From contig OZ037765.1 in the NCBI GenBank assembly GCA_964035545.1, positions 30,306,004 through 30,370,003 of the forward strand: a stretch of DNA of 64,000 nt. Direction: 5' to 3'. The position numbers and the translations under genes are program-made. The notes below the pieces were generated by a model, which had not been told where the DNA came from, ran no database searches, and saw only the letters and a program-made list of their open reading frames with translations. The stretch comes from Bugula neritina. Lineage: Eukaryota; Bryozoa; Gymnolaemata; Cheilostomatida; Bugulidae. Positions 1-13,500 of the stretch are shown piece by piece (the stretch's first letter is position 1; each line of letters starts with the position of its first letter).

Positions 1-84
1 AGCATTTACCTCTTTTCCAAACATTTCACAAGGTAATGCATACTTAAGACTAAGACTTGAGAACTATGTTAATACAAGACGTAC

Positions 85-1568
85 CCCAGGTGCTGTGGCC
101 ACCACCCGATACGGGGCTAAGTACACCTCCAGGTCAGCCAGTTTGAACACGTGTTGGAACAGTTCCATGATTTGTAAGGCCAGCATATCCTGAAGTGGAA
201 GTCAATGCGTATTCATCTCATGCAAGTTCATATCAACATAACAAAAACTAAACACACAGTATAAATAGAAAGGGGCGAATAACAATGGTGTACTCTAGTC
301 TGGTAATCATCATCACTCTTCATTATTTCATGTCAATACAGTATAATGTGAGCAACAATTTTCACTTAGTATAACTTAAAGTGCTCTATTTTAAATTCAA
401 GTCTGTAATACTGGAATGTACCTACGTGAAACAGCAGCTTGCTAGGCTACTACAAACATTTAAATATATCCCCAGTGTAACAACACTGAAGGAAAACTTC
501 ATTATGTAGTTTTGCAAGTTTAGGGTTTTAATAAGTGCTTCCATAAAAACAGGGAAAGCATTCTGATTCGACGTTATTCTTGATATCTTAAAATTAGACA
601 GCTTATTTACAGATCAAATTTTTAAATTGTAAATTTCTTTAGTTAAAAACAATATTAGGAATACAGCGTTTCATTTACATTTTATACTGTATGGAATATG
701 TGGAATACCAAAGCCGTATTCCATATAACCAACACATTTACCAAGTCAGTTTAGGTTTTATATAATATACTGAAAGACACAACACTACATACACCCACCT
801 GTCTCACATCATCTCCTACTTTAAAAATACAGCCTTGGTATATCTGTTTACTTTCATCAGTAAAGTCGGGCACCTCCGATACAGCCCCCAACCTTTCCAG
901 TGCAGTTAGACCAACCTTCTCCACTTTAAACCGGGCAAAATACGGAGCCTTTGCAGCACTAGAATTGAATGTATTAAATTATTTGTAGCAGCAATTATTC
1001 AATATAGAAAAACAATGAGATTCATTGAAAAACTACCACCTTGTATCACGAACCTTGCTAAACATGCATGGCAAGTTGTTTTGTTTAAATTAACCACGCA
1101 AGTTAAAGAAATACATTCACCCCAGTCTAAAGTACACATGTACTAAAGACAGTAAGTAAAGGTGTAGTGTACGTACCTTTGCATAGGAGCTCCGGATTTG
1201 TAGTCAATCTCAAGGACAACTGATTCAGGGTTTGATGGTAGATAACAACCTAAAAAATAGTATATACATTATACACTACATGTATATACAGTACACACTA
1301 CATGCATATACAGTATACACTACATGCATATACAGTACACACCACATGTATACACAGTACACATTACCTGGTGTCACGTCTATTTTACTCAGCTCCTTGA
1401 GGCAAGCATTCTTTCTCTCCGGACCTTTAGGGAAGACCCTGATAGTCCCCGACACGTTTGTTATCTTAGCAAAGAACTCAAACTCTCTCTCGTAGAACAT
1501 ACGTGCAGAGCCACTCAGCTGTGAGATGATAGTGTCTATCAGCCCTTCCAGCTTCCTCCCAATATCCT
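85..1568 (-). other. PI4KA: PI4KA: region leading into and covering part of the kinase N-lobe
   Basis: Four exons read through the run-up to the kinase domain and its start: a [15 protein letters not shown] block, the P-G-C-Y-L-P-S-N-P segment, [14 protein letters not shown], a less conserved insert, then [12 protein letters not shown]. In the PI3/PI4-kinase family the lysine in this F-K-V-G-D-D motif sits in the ATP site. The last exon in the window ends after the A-P-G that precedes the C-G-V-I-E block in vertebrate PI4KA. Its donor sequence is intact, so the gene continues to the left of the window rather than being truncated. Confidence 0.93.
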
Positions 1569-4500
1569 CTGTAATATAATCCCATGATTTCTAAACCTTT
1601 GTAATACAAGCATGATGTAGTTCTTGTAATGTTAACATTCAATGTAATGTAAGTTCACTACAATATTCTTCCTAGTAATATAACCACAAATTCCCTGTAA
1701 TTGAAGCCTTTTAATTGCGTGTAATATATGCATATACTGTTCATTGCTACATAAGCATATATTATTCTTTGTAATATAAGCACGTGATGTAACAAATATG
1801 TTTAACATCATTTATGATGTAATTGAAAAACTTCATAATTATTTTTCGCATACCAAATGAAGAAGATTCCATCAATCAGTGAACTGAACTCAGTCTGGTA
1901 TGAAGTATATAGCAGGTGTACACTAACAGTATCAAACTTACCATCTAGTATTTCAGCATTTTCATCTTTATACATGTTGGTCTTCATATTCCAGATTAGC
2001 TGATGAGTGAGAAGTTGTGATCTCTTGGATGTGTTGATGATAAACTCACTAACATACCCCATCTGGTGGAAACAATGTAATACATTCAACTATAATATTT
2101 AACTACCTTACACACACATGTATAGAATATGTAGTACATGTGATATAGCAAAGTTCTTTATACACAGAAAAGAATGCATGACAACTTGTCTAATTCTTTG
2201 AGCCTTTAGTCTATATTAAAAGGCACCCTGAGTGACTAAATACTAAATATGTAAATAGTTGTAGAATAAATGCACTATAAAAATACGATATAATGCAATT
2301 ATATTTTACACACGAACAGGAAACAAGTAACCATGGTAACACACGATAGCCATGGTAACACACGGTAGTCATGGTAACACACGGTAGTCATGGTAACACA
2401 CAGTAGCCATGGTAACACATACAGTATCATATCTCAGAGCTTGCACAATCTGGGGTATGTAGAAGAGGAGGACATCAGGAGGGTAAGAGTTGAGCACACG
2501 AAGAGCATACTGCGCTGTGATTGGATGAGGGGGGTACTGTCTGGAGAAGTAGGAGAGGGCGACTACAGGTGGCACTCGGCTCCAGTTCAATATGTGGGAC
2601 AGCTAAAACCAACAATATTATATTACATAAACAAGAAGCATTCAAACCATTTGCTAAAAATGTGCCTTGTAATACTACACAATGTAAAGTAAAATGTTTG
2701 TAATGACTACAACGAATTCTATTCAAATAAATTCTTAAGAATAATCAATGCTCATGGCCAGTCTTGTGACAGTGTGCCGTGTGGTAGCGTGTCAGATGTA
2801 AGAGAGCTATGTGTAGAGCAAGAGGTGAAAATGTCACACTTTGCATATCTGCTGTTGCTAGGGATTGTATGTGCTCAGACTAAACATGTGTTTAGCCTCA
2901 CAGCTGAAGAAAAGGCCAAGTTTGCTGCAGATGTCAAGGTAAAAGTACACGATATTTGACAAACATTTATTAGTGGCTTAGTAACATTTTCAACTGGTTT
3001 CTATCATACGATTGTTTTACAGCTGGTAGAGAATGGTGATGTGTACGAGTTCTTTTCCTCGGGATACCCTGACCATGCGATAGACAACAGTGTCAACCCT
3101 TCTACAGCTTCTGTTCAAAATTTCACTTTCAACTTCACCATCTCCCCAGACAATGATGGTAACAGCATAGAATGCTCATAACACCTCAATATAAATGTTT
3201 CTTGCATATTTCAAACTTATGTGTAGCACAGCATCAGCTGTCCAGCCAAACACTTGTCAATGAACAAACTTTCTCAGTTGTTGAGAGTTCATTTTAATCA
3301 CTCTTGTATTGTGAATGTCTAGTAACAAATTCAATGCTTCCGTCTTTCTGTCTGCTTGACCAGAAGGTTTATTCTTGCAGGAGATGAAGTGTATTGTACG
3401 TCACTGGGTCCTGTAGGCTTTGCCACCAATGGTGTAGCCATCTACAACGCTCTGACAGGGCAATCAACGGATGCTGTCCTTTATGAAGTATTTGATGATT
3501 GCAAGGGTCACTCAAGTCCGAGTGGTGCTTACCACTACCACCAACTACCAGGTGAGAATCTTCTAAACTTTTAATATAGAAATATTAAATTGTCACTAAT
3601 TATGCAGATATGAATGTGTTTTCAAACTTATAGTCACATATTACTTCCGTTAAACTAATTCTGATGCTACAATGATTACAATACTTTATAGTCTGACAAA
3701 AAATATAAACACATTATAGGATGTGTCGGAGACATCAATGCTGAAGATGAATTCATTGGAATCGCTTTGGACGGGAACCCAATCTATGGACCCAAGGCTA
3801 GTGATGTAGCAGAACCATTGACATCAGCCGACTTGGATGCTTGCCATGGAAGATTTGTGAATGGAAGGTATCGCTATCACATCACCGCCGACTTTCCTTA
3901 CATTATCGGTTGTTATAAAGGTGATAGACTCAACGGTGTTTAACAATAATATTGAGAGGAAATAAAACCATTGATTTTCATGCATAATCCTTTCCAATAA
4001 GCAGCCATCATCTACCACATGTCGCATTCAAGTGCCACTTTTGTCACCATTCTGAATTGTATTCAATGGTAAAAAACTGTTTCCTTTTTTGTATAAAACT
4101 TTGCAGTTAGCTGTATATATTACCAACAAGTATTTGAAATAGTGAGAAAAAACTGAATAATTATTTATTGCTGGCATTGGAACTCAATACTTCAGCACTA
4201 ATGAAGCATATCTGTTGTAGCTGAACCAGCTGCTAGTAACCTAGATGGCATGGGAGAGGGACCAGGTGGAAACATGGGACCACCAGATGGAGGTGGTGAC
4301 AGACCGCCACCAGGTGGCAGAAGGAAACGACAAGCTGAGACAGCTACTTGCTCCAATGTTGACTGTAAGTTAGCTAACAAACTTATATATGATAGTAAAT
4401 TTTATACCAAGTGTTAAATTGGCTTTATAGTCTATCAGTGATGGTGAAATTTGTTCTAGATGGAGCAGAACTCTGTGACTGCACTAGCGGAACATTGTCA

Positions 4501-7500
4501 CATTGTGACACCCTGACAGGTGATGACAGTTGCTCTAATGACAATGAGCAGGATAATGAGGATGATGATAAAGTAGATGATGACAATGCTGGCAGCATGC
4601 TATTCTCTGTTACTGCTCTCCCTCTTATGGCAGCAGCTTGCATTGCTGTTTGCTTGTATTGATTTTCAAAATGAACATAAGTTCTATAGACATACAGTAC
4701 ATATTAATTATTCCACCTGTAAACAAAAGGTAGGGTCTCTTGTTACTAATTTACAACCCTAGACATTATAAATTATGGCAATTAGTGAGAAAACATATGG
4801 AGAAGTCTATAAGATAAGGAGTGTACAGGAATCTCAACTAATATAGAGCAGCCAAATTTCAATATGTTAAATAATTATAGTAATCAAACATTTAATTATC
4901 AAATATGAGCCAAAAATAAAGAAAATAGAAACAAATACAGTATGATATATTGTGTTTTACTGTTGAGTGAAGGTAGCAAATAAATAAATTTTAAATGTTA
5001 AAAAGTAATTATAACACACAGCATAAAGATTATAACACATAATGTAAATAAAAACAAACAAAATAGAAATTAAGTCCTGGAGATAATATCCAGACTAGAT
5101 TACAAATTTCAAAAACACTATAACTGTACTTCAAGGCCATTTTATTGCGACACACGCACAAGATGGGCTAAAATACCCAGTAAATGCTGAGTATTGATGA
5201 AACAGTTTTTTTTGGAGGGTTACCTAATATGTAGCCCTTTGAAGTATAGTACATTATGTAGTAACTACTACAGTACACTACATAATAACTACTACAGTAC
5301 ACTACGTACTAACTACTACAGTACAGTACACAGTAACTACTACAGTACACTACACAGTAACTACTACAGTACACTACACGGTAACTACTACAGTACACTA
5401 CGTACTAACTGCTACAGTACACTCCACAGTAACTACTACAGTACACTACACAGTAACTACTACAGTACAGTACACAGTAACTACTACAGTACACTACACA
5501 GTAACTACTACAGTACACTACGTACTAACTGCTACAGTACACTACACAGAAACTACTACAGTACACTACACAGTAACTACTACAGTACACTACACAGTAA
5601 CTACTACAGTACAGTACACAGTAACTACTACAGTACACTACACAGTAACTACTACAGTACACTACGTACTAACTGCTACAGTACACTACACAGTAACTAC
5701 TACAGTACACTACACAGTAACTACTACAGTACACTACACAGTAACTACTACAGTACACTACACAGTAACTACTACAGTACAGTACACAGTAACTACTACA
5801 GTACACTACACAGTAACTACTACAGTACACTACGTACTAACTGCTACAGTACACTACACAGAAACTACTACAGTACACTACACAGTAACTACTACAGTAC
5901 AGTACACAGTAACTACTACAGTACAGTACACAGTAACTACTACAGTACACTACACAGTAACTACTACAGTACACTACGTACTAACTGCTACAGTACACTA
6001 CACAGAAACTACTACAGTACACTACACAGTAACTACTACAGTACACTACACAGTAACTACTACAGTACACTACACAGTAACTACTACAGTACACTACACA
6101 GTAACTGTTACAGTACACTACACAGTAACTACTACAGTACACTACACAGTAACTACTACAGTACACTACATAGTAACTGCTACAGTACACATTAATTATA
6201 GCATGTTTAATATACATACCTCCGGGGCATCAGCTTCAAGGCTGTGAGACGTGACGAGATACTGTAGAGCCTCAGGAACATGGCGGACAGCTTCAGGGTT
6301 TAGACGCACAAGTCTCGTCACCTCCTTCACCAGAGCATCTGAGCTGTGGAACCTGCGTTATAACGATCTGTATTAAAGTAGTTTGAGCCACACCAGCTCT
6401 AGTTGGCCACTGCAGACGTAAGAAGTAACTGTGTCACATAAACTCAGGTGGAAGTGAGACCAGCTGACTGTAAGGACCATAGCTTACATTACTAGGATTA
6501 AATCACGTTACGTAATGACACAATGCTGACCTGAGCGGCAGCATAATGGCGAGGGCAGGAGAGATGCTCCACGCTGTCCTCACCATATCCTTGTAACCCT
6601 TCTCCGTGATGGGGGTACTCCGCCATGTGATGAGGTCTTGTTCCTCTGCTATGGCGTGATCTGGGTTACCCAGGGGGTTGTACCAGGTGCTCATTCTCTC
6701 TATCTCCGTAGACTACAACATGGTTACTATGATATAGCTGTAACTATGCTATATACTATTGTGTTACTATTATATAGCTGTAACTATGCTATATACTATT
6801 GTGTTACTATTACATAGCTGTAACTATACTATATACTATTGTGTTACTATTACATAGCTGTAACTATACTATATACTATTGTGTTACTAGTATATAGCTG
6901 TAACTATACTATATACTATTGTGTTACTATTATATAGCTGTAACTATACTATATACTATTGTGTTACTAGTATATAGCTGTAACTATAATATATACTATT
7001 GTGTTACTAGTATATAGCTGTAACTATACTATATACTATTGTGTTACTATTATATAGCTGTAACTATACTATATACTATTGTGTTACTACTATATAGCTG
7101 TAACTATACTATATACTATTGTGTTACTATTATATAGCTGTTACTATGCTATATGCTCTGGTGTTACTATTACATAGCTGTAACTATACTATATACTATT
7201 GTGTTACTATTATATAACTGTACAGTAGAACTATTTAAAGCTTTGAGTCCTATTAAGCAAATTAGTTTTACTTGTTTCAGGAGTGTAAAATTTAATAGAA
7301 AGACTTCACTGAAACTCAAATTTCAAATTTTAATTAATTAATTAATTAAACATTTGTAAGCATAAACAAAAATATTTACAGATATTATTATTCAAAACAA
7401 TAATAGTGGCATATATTATTTAATTATAATTATCTATGATATATCTATAAGTATAATACAAACTATAGTTATCTGCATATAATAAGTTAGTTTATGGTTA

Positions 7501-10500
7501 AAAGTAAAAGATTGAGCCACATAATAAGCTACTAACTACCCAAAAGCCCTTGGAGCAAAAAAATACAAATTTGAAAAATAGTCACCAGAAGTGAGAGAAT
7601 TAGATTCCTTCTTTTCATGTAGTCCCGGACATCCCCAGGGTTGGCCTTGGATTTGTAGGCTACAATGCGAAAACCAACTGTAAAACTTCTAAACAGTCTA
7701 GCATTTCAAATACCAAAAAAAGAAATAACATATGACTGTACTCCGAAGGGACAACAGAAGCCACCTGCCAGTGCAGAGAGTTAACCTCAAAAGTTATTCA
7801 CTATCTGAAGAGCTCTCAAAAAACAAAATTCATACTATTTATATTTTTCACTTTTTAAAAACCAGTAAATAACTTTAATATTGAAAAAATGCATAATAAT
7901 ATTAAAATTAATTATTTGAAATGTTGATTATTTAAAAATTTGTTCTCTTTGCCTTATTTTTTTATATTTAGCATATTATCGAGAGCTACTTGAGGATGCG
8001 CACATAACACTAGGATACAATAGCCTTACATGAACCAGTTGCAGAACGTTTAGATAAAGTAGCTGTAGACATATTAGAAGTGAGAGGGACGGTGTTAATC
8101 CAGCCGGAAGGAGTGCGACTATGAGTGTGATTGTACGAGTCTATTCTCTCCAGTGTTGTGTTAAGTGTAGACGACTCTACATGCACTCTATCGAAGGAAA
8201 GCACAACGTCTACAAACACAAGAGTTTACATCTACCATAGCCTGAGAAGAGCGGCCAACAGCTGCGTGCAGACAATGTCAAGTCATGCAGACATTCATAC
8301 ATGCATAACATATCTAAAAGTTACAACATAATGATAATAGTTCAAACAAACTAGAGTGTGTTAATTACATGTCATAGTATAGTATTCTCCACGTCACATC
8401 AAGACAATCTGCCCATCGGTCAATAAAAACTCATGCAAGTTTATAGTCACCATCCCTGTGAGGAAAACCCCAGATGGAAGGTTTTTTTTTGTCAAAACGA
8501 GCTAAGAACTTATTCAGATGAGGCACAGGAGCAATTATGACTGGATGCTCTTCCTAACATCACCAATGGCCTTTACTGGGGTTGCAACTTATGACTTTGT
8601 GTTTACTAAGCAAATACTCTAACCCCCTAGACCACGGCTGCTTCCTATCTGCCCATTAGTCAATAGTTAGTGTAAATTAAAAAAAAACTTAATTAGTCAA
8701 TATTGATGCCAACCTTGAAGAGAAACTAAAGAACTATTTAACAATAAAGCAAACACTGACTCTACAGCCAACAAATGACACAGGTAGCATGCACCTAGTC
8801 AACTGACCTCTATTACTTTGCTTGTAGAACTTCTTCTCCGAGTGAGTGAGTCTCCAGAACTCAATCACACCAATGATCTCTTCTTTCAGTACGTCACCTT
8901 TTAGCAGGGGGAACCGAGGCTTGATGCTGACAACACAGGAATGAGGTTTGAACAAATAATCTTAAAATCCGTCAGTTGATCACAATGTTTAATTTAAATA
9001 GAAATAATAATTCAGAAATCGAGAAAAGCCTTCACTTTAGAAGAAAAAAAGCAACAAAAGCTATGTTTTCAAGAAAACTTTAGCCTACGCCTCAAACCAA
9101 AATTTATTTGGACTACTACTGCATTTAAATATTCAAGTACCGCTTGTTAATTTTAAATAATCACAATAATATAAATGTTGAAACTCACAAAATCAAAACA
9201 TGATATAATCAATTCTGCCAAGGCCCTGGTTAAACTCCCAGCATGTGATGAGAATGCCTTTATAAGAAATTAACAAAAAATATAGCCCGAGGTACACAAA
9301 CCTGAAATAATCCAGTGTTGAGGAGTAGACCCGCTCTCTTAATACACATCTAAATGCAGCACTCGCTATTGTGTGACCTAGAAATACAAACACACTGCAT
9401 TTCACAGCACAGTTTAACATTTGCTAAGAAAATTTTAATCTTAAAATGCATTTTTGTAACATTGTCTAGCGGTAATAGGAGTTTTTAGGTGAACACGTTT
9501 TTGTCTATCAACTATCACAATTATTGCAAACTATGGTGCAGCAGCATTTGTATTTATAAGTTGATAAAATACAAGGCCATTGACATTTCTAGAATATTAA
9601 ACTAGAACTTTCTACGTGAACTGTAAGTAGGAAAAGAATCGGATTAACGCTGACAGAACCTGGCATTAACATAACCCTCAGAATAATATTTACTTTGCAA
9701 GAGAGATAGGCCTATACTCAGCAACATGACCCGGCAGCCAAGGGCATTCACGTGTCGGGAGAGCTGACTCGTTGACTTGCCGACGTTCACAGAGAGAGAC
9801 CGATGTACGATGGTGGAGAATATATCCACCTGAGCCTGACTACAGTACTTGGCCGCCTCCACTCTCTCCTTTAGAAACTAAAACGTAGATAAATTAGGGC
9901 TGTGAGAGTTTAGGAAACACGAGAATCTAAGTGGAAAGTTACTTGGAGTTTATTTTTAGATTCCTTAATTTAAAAAGTTTGTGTTTGAATGAGTTTAGCG
10001 AATTCTTGTCAAAAATACAGGATTTTATTTGCGCTAGTAAATATTTACCATTAATATTGAGTAACCCTAAAGGCATTGAATATGCCTCATTAACATAATG
10101 ACGAATTGATTGAGATAATTGATTAGTTTGGCTGTACAAACAAGTCCATATCAACTGAGCTAAACATGTGTTGAGTCAATATTATCATAAAGCTAAGCTA
10201 GAACAATTAGAACAATACACACAAAACACATATTTGTGATAAAAAGCAAAGTAAAGCATGAGTGAAAGGAAAAAAGAAAACATATATTACAAATAATTAA
10301 AACTAAAATGGTACATTTTACTTAATTTAGTACATACTTGATGTTTCTAGCTTTTGGTTATTTTTCACAATTTAGCTGCTAATGTATATGGTTTTTTGCC
10401 CTAAACTAATAAAATATTAAGAAATACAATTAAATAATCAAGGTTTTTTTTCTAACTCTGTTTGATTTTCTATGTTTTCCTAATTTTGTAGTAAAAAAAA

Positions 10501-13500
10501 AGACATTTGTGATAAATTTTTCATCACAGGGCGTATATATACATATGCTTAGCTCATTTGACAATGAGATTGCACTTTAATGTTGCAGGACCCCCTCCCA
10601 GCTTTTTCGCTATGCATATTTAGAATCAACACCTAAAATTACCTCATGTAGTAAATTTTTATGAATTTTGAGCATAATAAATGGTCCAAATTTGCTGAGG
10701 TGCACTAAATAAAGTAAACATAAGAGAAAACTAGATAGGCCAGTGCTGAGCCAACGGAAAAGAGCCATTTACCTTGAGCCATATTCTGTGAACAGCAACA
10801 TCTGGCTGTTTAATTTCTGGAACATTCTCGTCAGACGCCATCAATGGGTTCACTTCCTCTTCGTCAGGTGCAAATATGCCGAGCTGTTGGTCTATAGTGG
10901 CTTGCCATGCGGCTGCCATTTCTTGAATAAACTGCAATTATTTGACATACCAGGAGAAATGCCACAAGAATGTTAGCAAAAAGTGAAAATATTATATTCA
11001 AAAACTAGGCATAATCATATACATGCACAATACTCAAAATGAATTATTTGTTAGGACTTCTGATTTTTAAACCAGTGAAATTTAGTATATTTTTTCAGAA
11101 AGCTTTCAATTTTTATCAACTTAATTGTTTTAATGTACAGAAAGACTCCCCACTTATAAAATGTCACCACAAGAATTTCAAACTAGACATAGATATAAAA
11201 TTAAGTGCAACATAATAAAATAATATTAAAAGTTACGGCAATATTATGTTATCATAAATAGGATTACTGCAATAGAATTTTATTTTATCATAATATTATA
11301 CATTCATTTTATTTTATGATAATATTGTAATATAGGATTATTTTAACACAGATATTTTGATGCACTATTTAACATTTTATCAGCAGTTATAACATTGGAA
11401 GTCATCAGTTATAAAATAGGTGACTGAATAGCAAGTACTACGGGAGGGGAGGAGAGGGAGGGAGGAGAAGCCCACCTCTATAGTGAGGTCCTCACGAGCA
11501 GCCAGAAGCCACACCCAGCAGGCAATACACGCCTCCATAGTCTTCTCACTGAAACACCTTATAGGGGCCCAGCAGAGTGTGTGAAGGAGTTGTCTGTGCA
11601 TGTTAGTAGAGCCAGACTTCATACTCGTTAGGAAAGCACAAATCCTAAACAGGCACTGAGAAAGCTGGTCGTTATCTACAATGAGGTAAAACAGACAGTT
11701 TAAAGTAACCGGTTTAGTAACATTACATATAGCAGTCTAATTAATTTAATTAATTAACAGGAAAATATTTAATAATTTAATTTGATGAGGTTTTCAATTT
11801 GTTTTATTCTCTTTTTTGGCTGAATTCTGTAAGAAATACCAGGTAAGTAGATTTGAAGTGATCTTTAAATTATTAGAAATACATTCACGTGTATGCTGTG
11901 TTTCAAATGACAAACCGTTTGCATTTTCAGCTTCAGAAAGGTTGGTGAGAAACAACTTCACTAAATGATCCACATTTCCCTGAAACGCAGCTTTCATTCC
12001 AGTAATTTCTCCCATATACCTCGATCTTATATTGAAATGAACCATGAATTGTGAGGCGCCCACATTCCGTCCCTAAAAACACCTCATACAATAGAATATG
12101 ATTATATAGTTCATCTGTGGACAGCATAAAATATTCAGTTTAATTAGATTTTATTCGATATACGAAGACCTAAAAACAAGCAGAACAAAGCAGCATTAAC
12201 AATTTTAAGGAGAACAAATTCAATAAAATTGTATCGAGAAATCAAGGATTGAGCCAAAAGCAATCACAGCCATGTAACACGATGCTATGACCGCATTGAG
12301 CAGCAATCAGGGATGGGTTAGCCAATCAGCTGTGTGAACAGTTCATTCTTTAGTCTGATTCAACCAAAAATATAAGAACAGTAAACTGAGTCCCATTAAA
12401 AACATTCTAAAAAAAAACTTATAAAAGCAGGGCATTCCGAGCTTGCGACCTAAATTTAGGGGCAACAAATCTAAAAACTGGTGCTAAGAATAGTTCTTTG
12501 TATATTCCTGACTTGCATAATATTTAGACCGGCTTTATGTCAACATAAAAATAGATTGCAAGAGTACTTACAGCTGCCAAGTAGAGCTAAAGCATAACAA
12601 ATATTCATATCAGAAATGTGATACACAGGCAACTAATTGTAATAATCAACAAAACAGAAAACAAATATCAAAAACATAGTAACCATCCACAACGTTTGCA
12701 TTTGACCAAATATTCATGTTTTTTAATTATGAACTCATGTAGAAATAAAATTGCAGTGTCTTAAATTGTAATTTTGTCTAATAGAAATCTGTGATTACAG
12801 TCACAACTATAAAATATTAACATCAAAAAAGTCATTTGGAGATATTTAATTAAATCAAACTACACATTATCTTATAACCTAACGCAACGTATTGAGCTCA
12901 AAATATACTTCAGTCATCCATGAAGAGAAACAGATTTTAGCATTTAGTGAGAATATTCCATGTTTCAGAGAAAAGGGAGAGTAACTACCATAGTGAGAAA
13001 CTTTCAGTGCAAATGTGTTACACGGACTAATAATCTGGTAAGAACAAGTCAACAGAGCTAGGGCTATAAGTCTATAGTACTAGGGCTACAAGCCGCAAAT
13101 ACCTGGATGTTACTCGGGCTGTTGGAGTAGCCAGCGTGCGCGAGGACTGTGCCAGTGGCTGGCATGATGCCAGAGTGACTCGAAAGGCTGACGGTTGACT
13201 CAACCTCTATCAGGTACTCAATCAGACAAGATCTCACGGACTGCGGGGTGAAGTTCATCGCCTCCTTCAGTATGCCCGCACTCCTTTCTGCAAAGTCTTG
13301 GATGGTTTGCTAAAAATATTTTAGACTTTGAAATAATGTTCAAGAAGGTTAAAAGTTTTCCAACACTGTTTATAAATTAAACATTATATAAATAATGCTT
13401 ATTTATTATTATTTACCAATGACCCTAGAATATTTATGTGTTTGGTTAGTTACTCTGATAGTTCCACTAAACAGTAGCAAAGAGCAAAAGGTGGCAGTGG

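Noticed and set aside
5194-6195. 333-codon open frame with an octapeptide repeat
   Set aside because: It is the stop-free frame of a 24-bp satellite in an intron. Nothing indicates translation.
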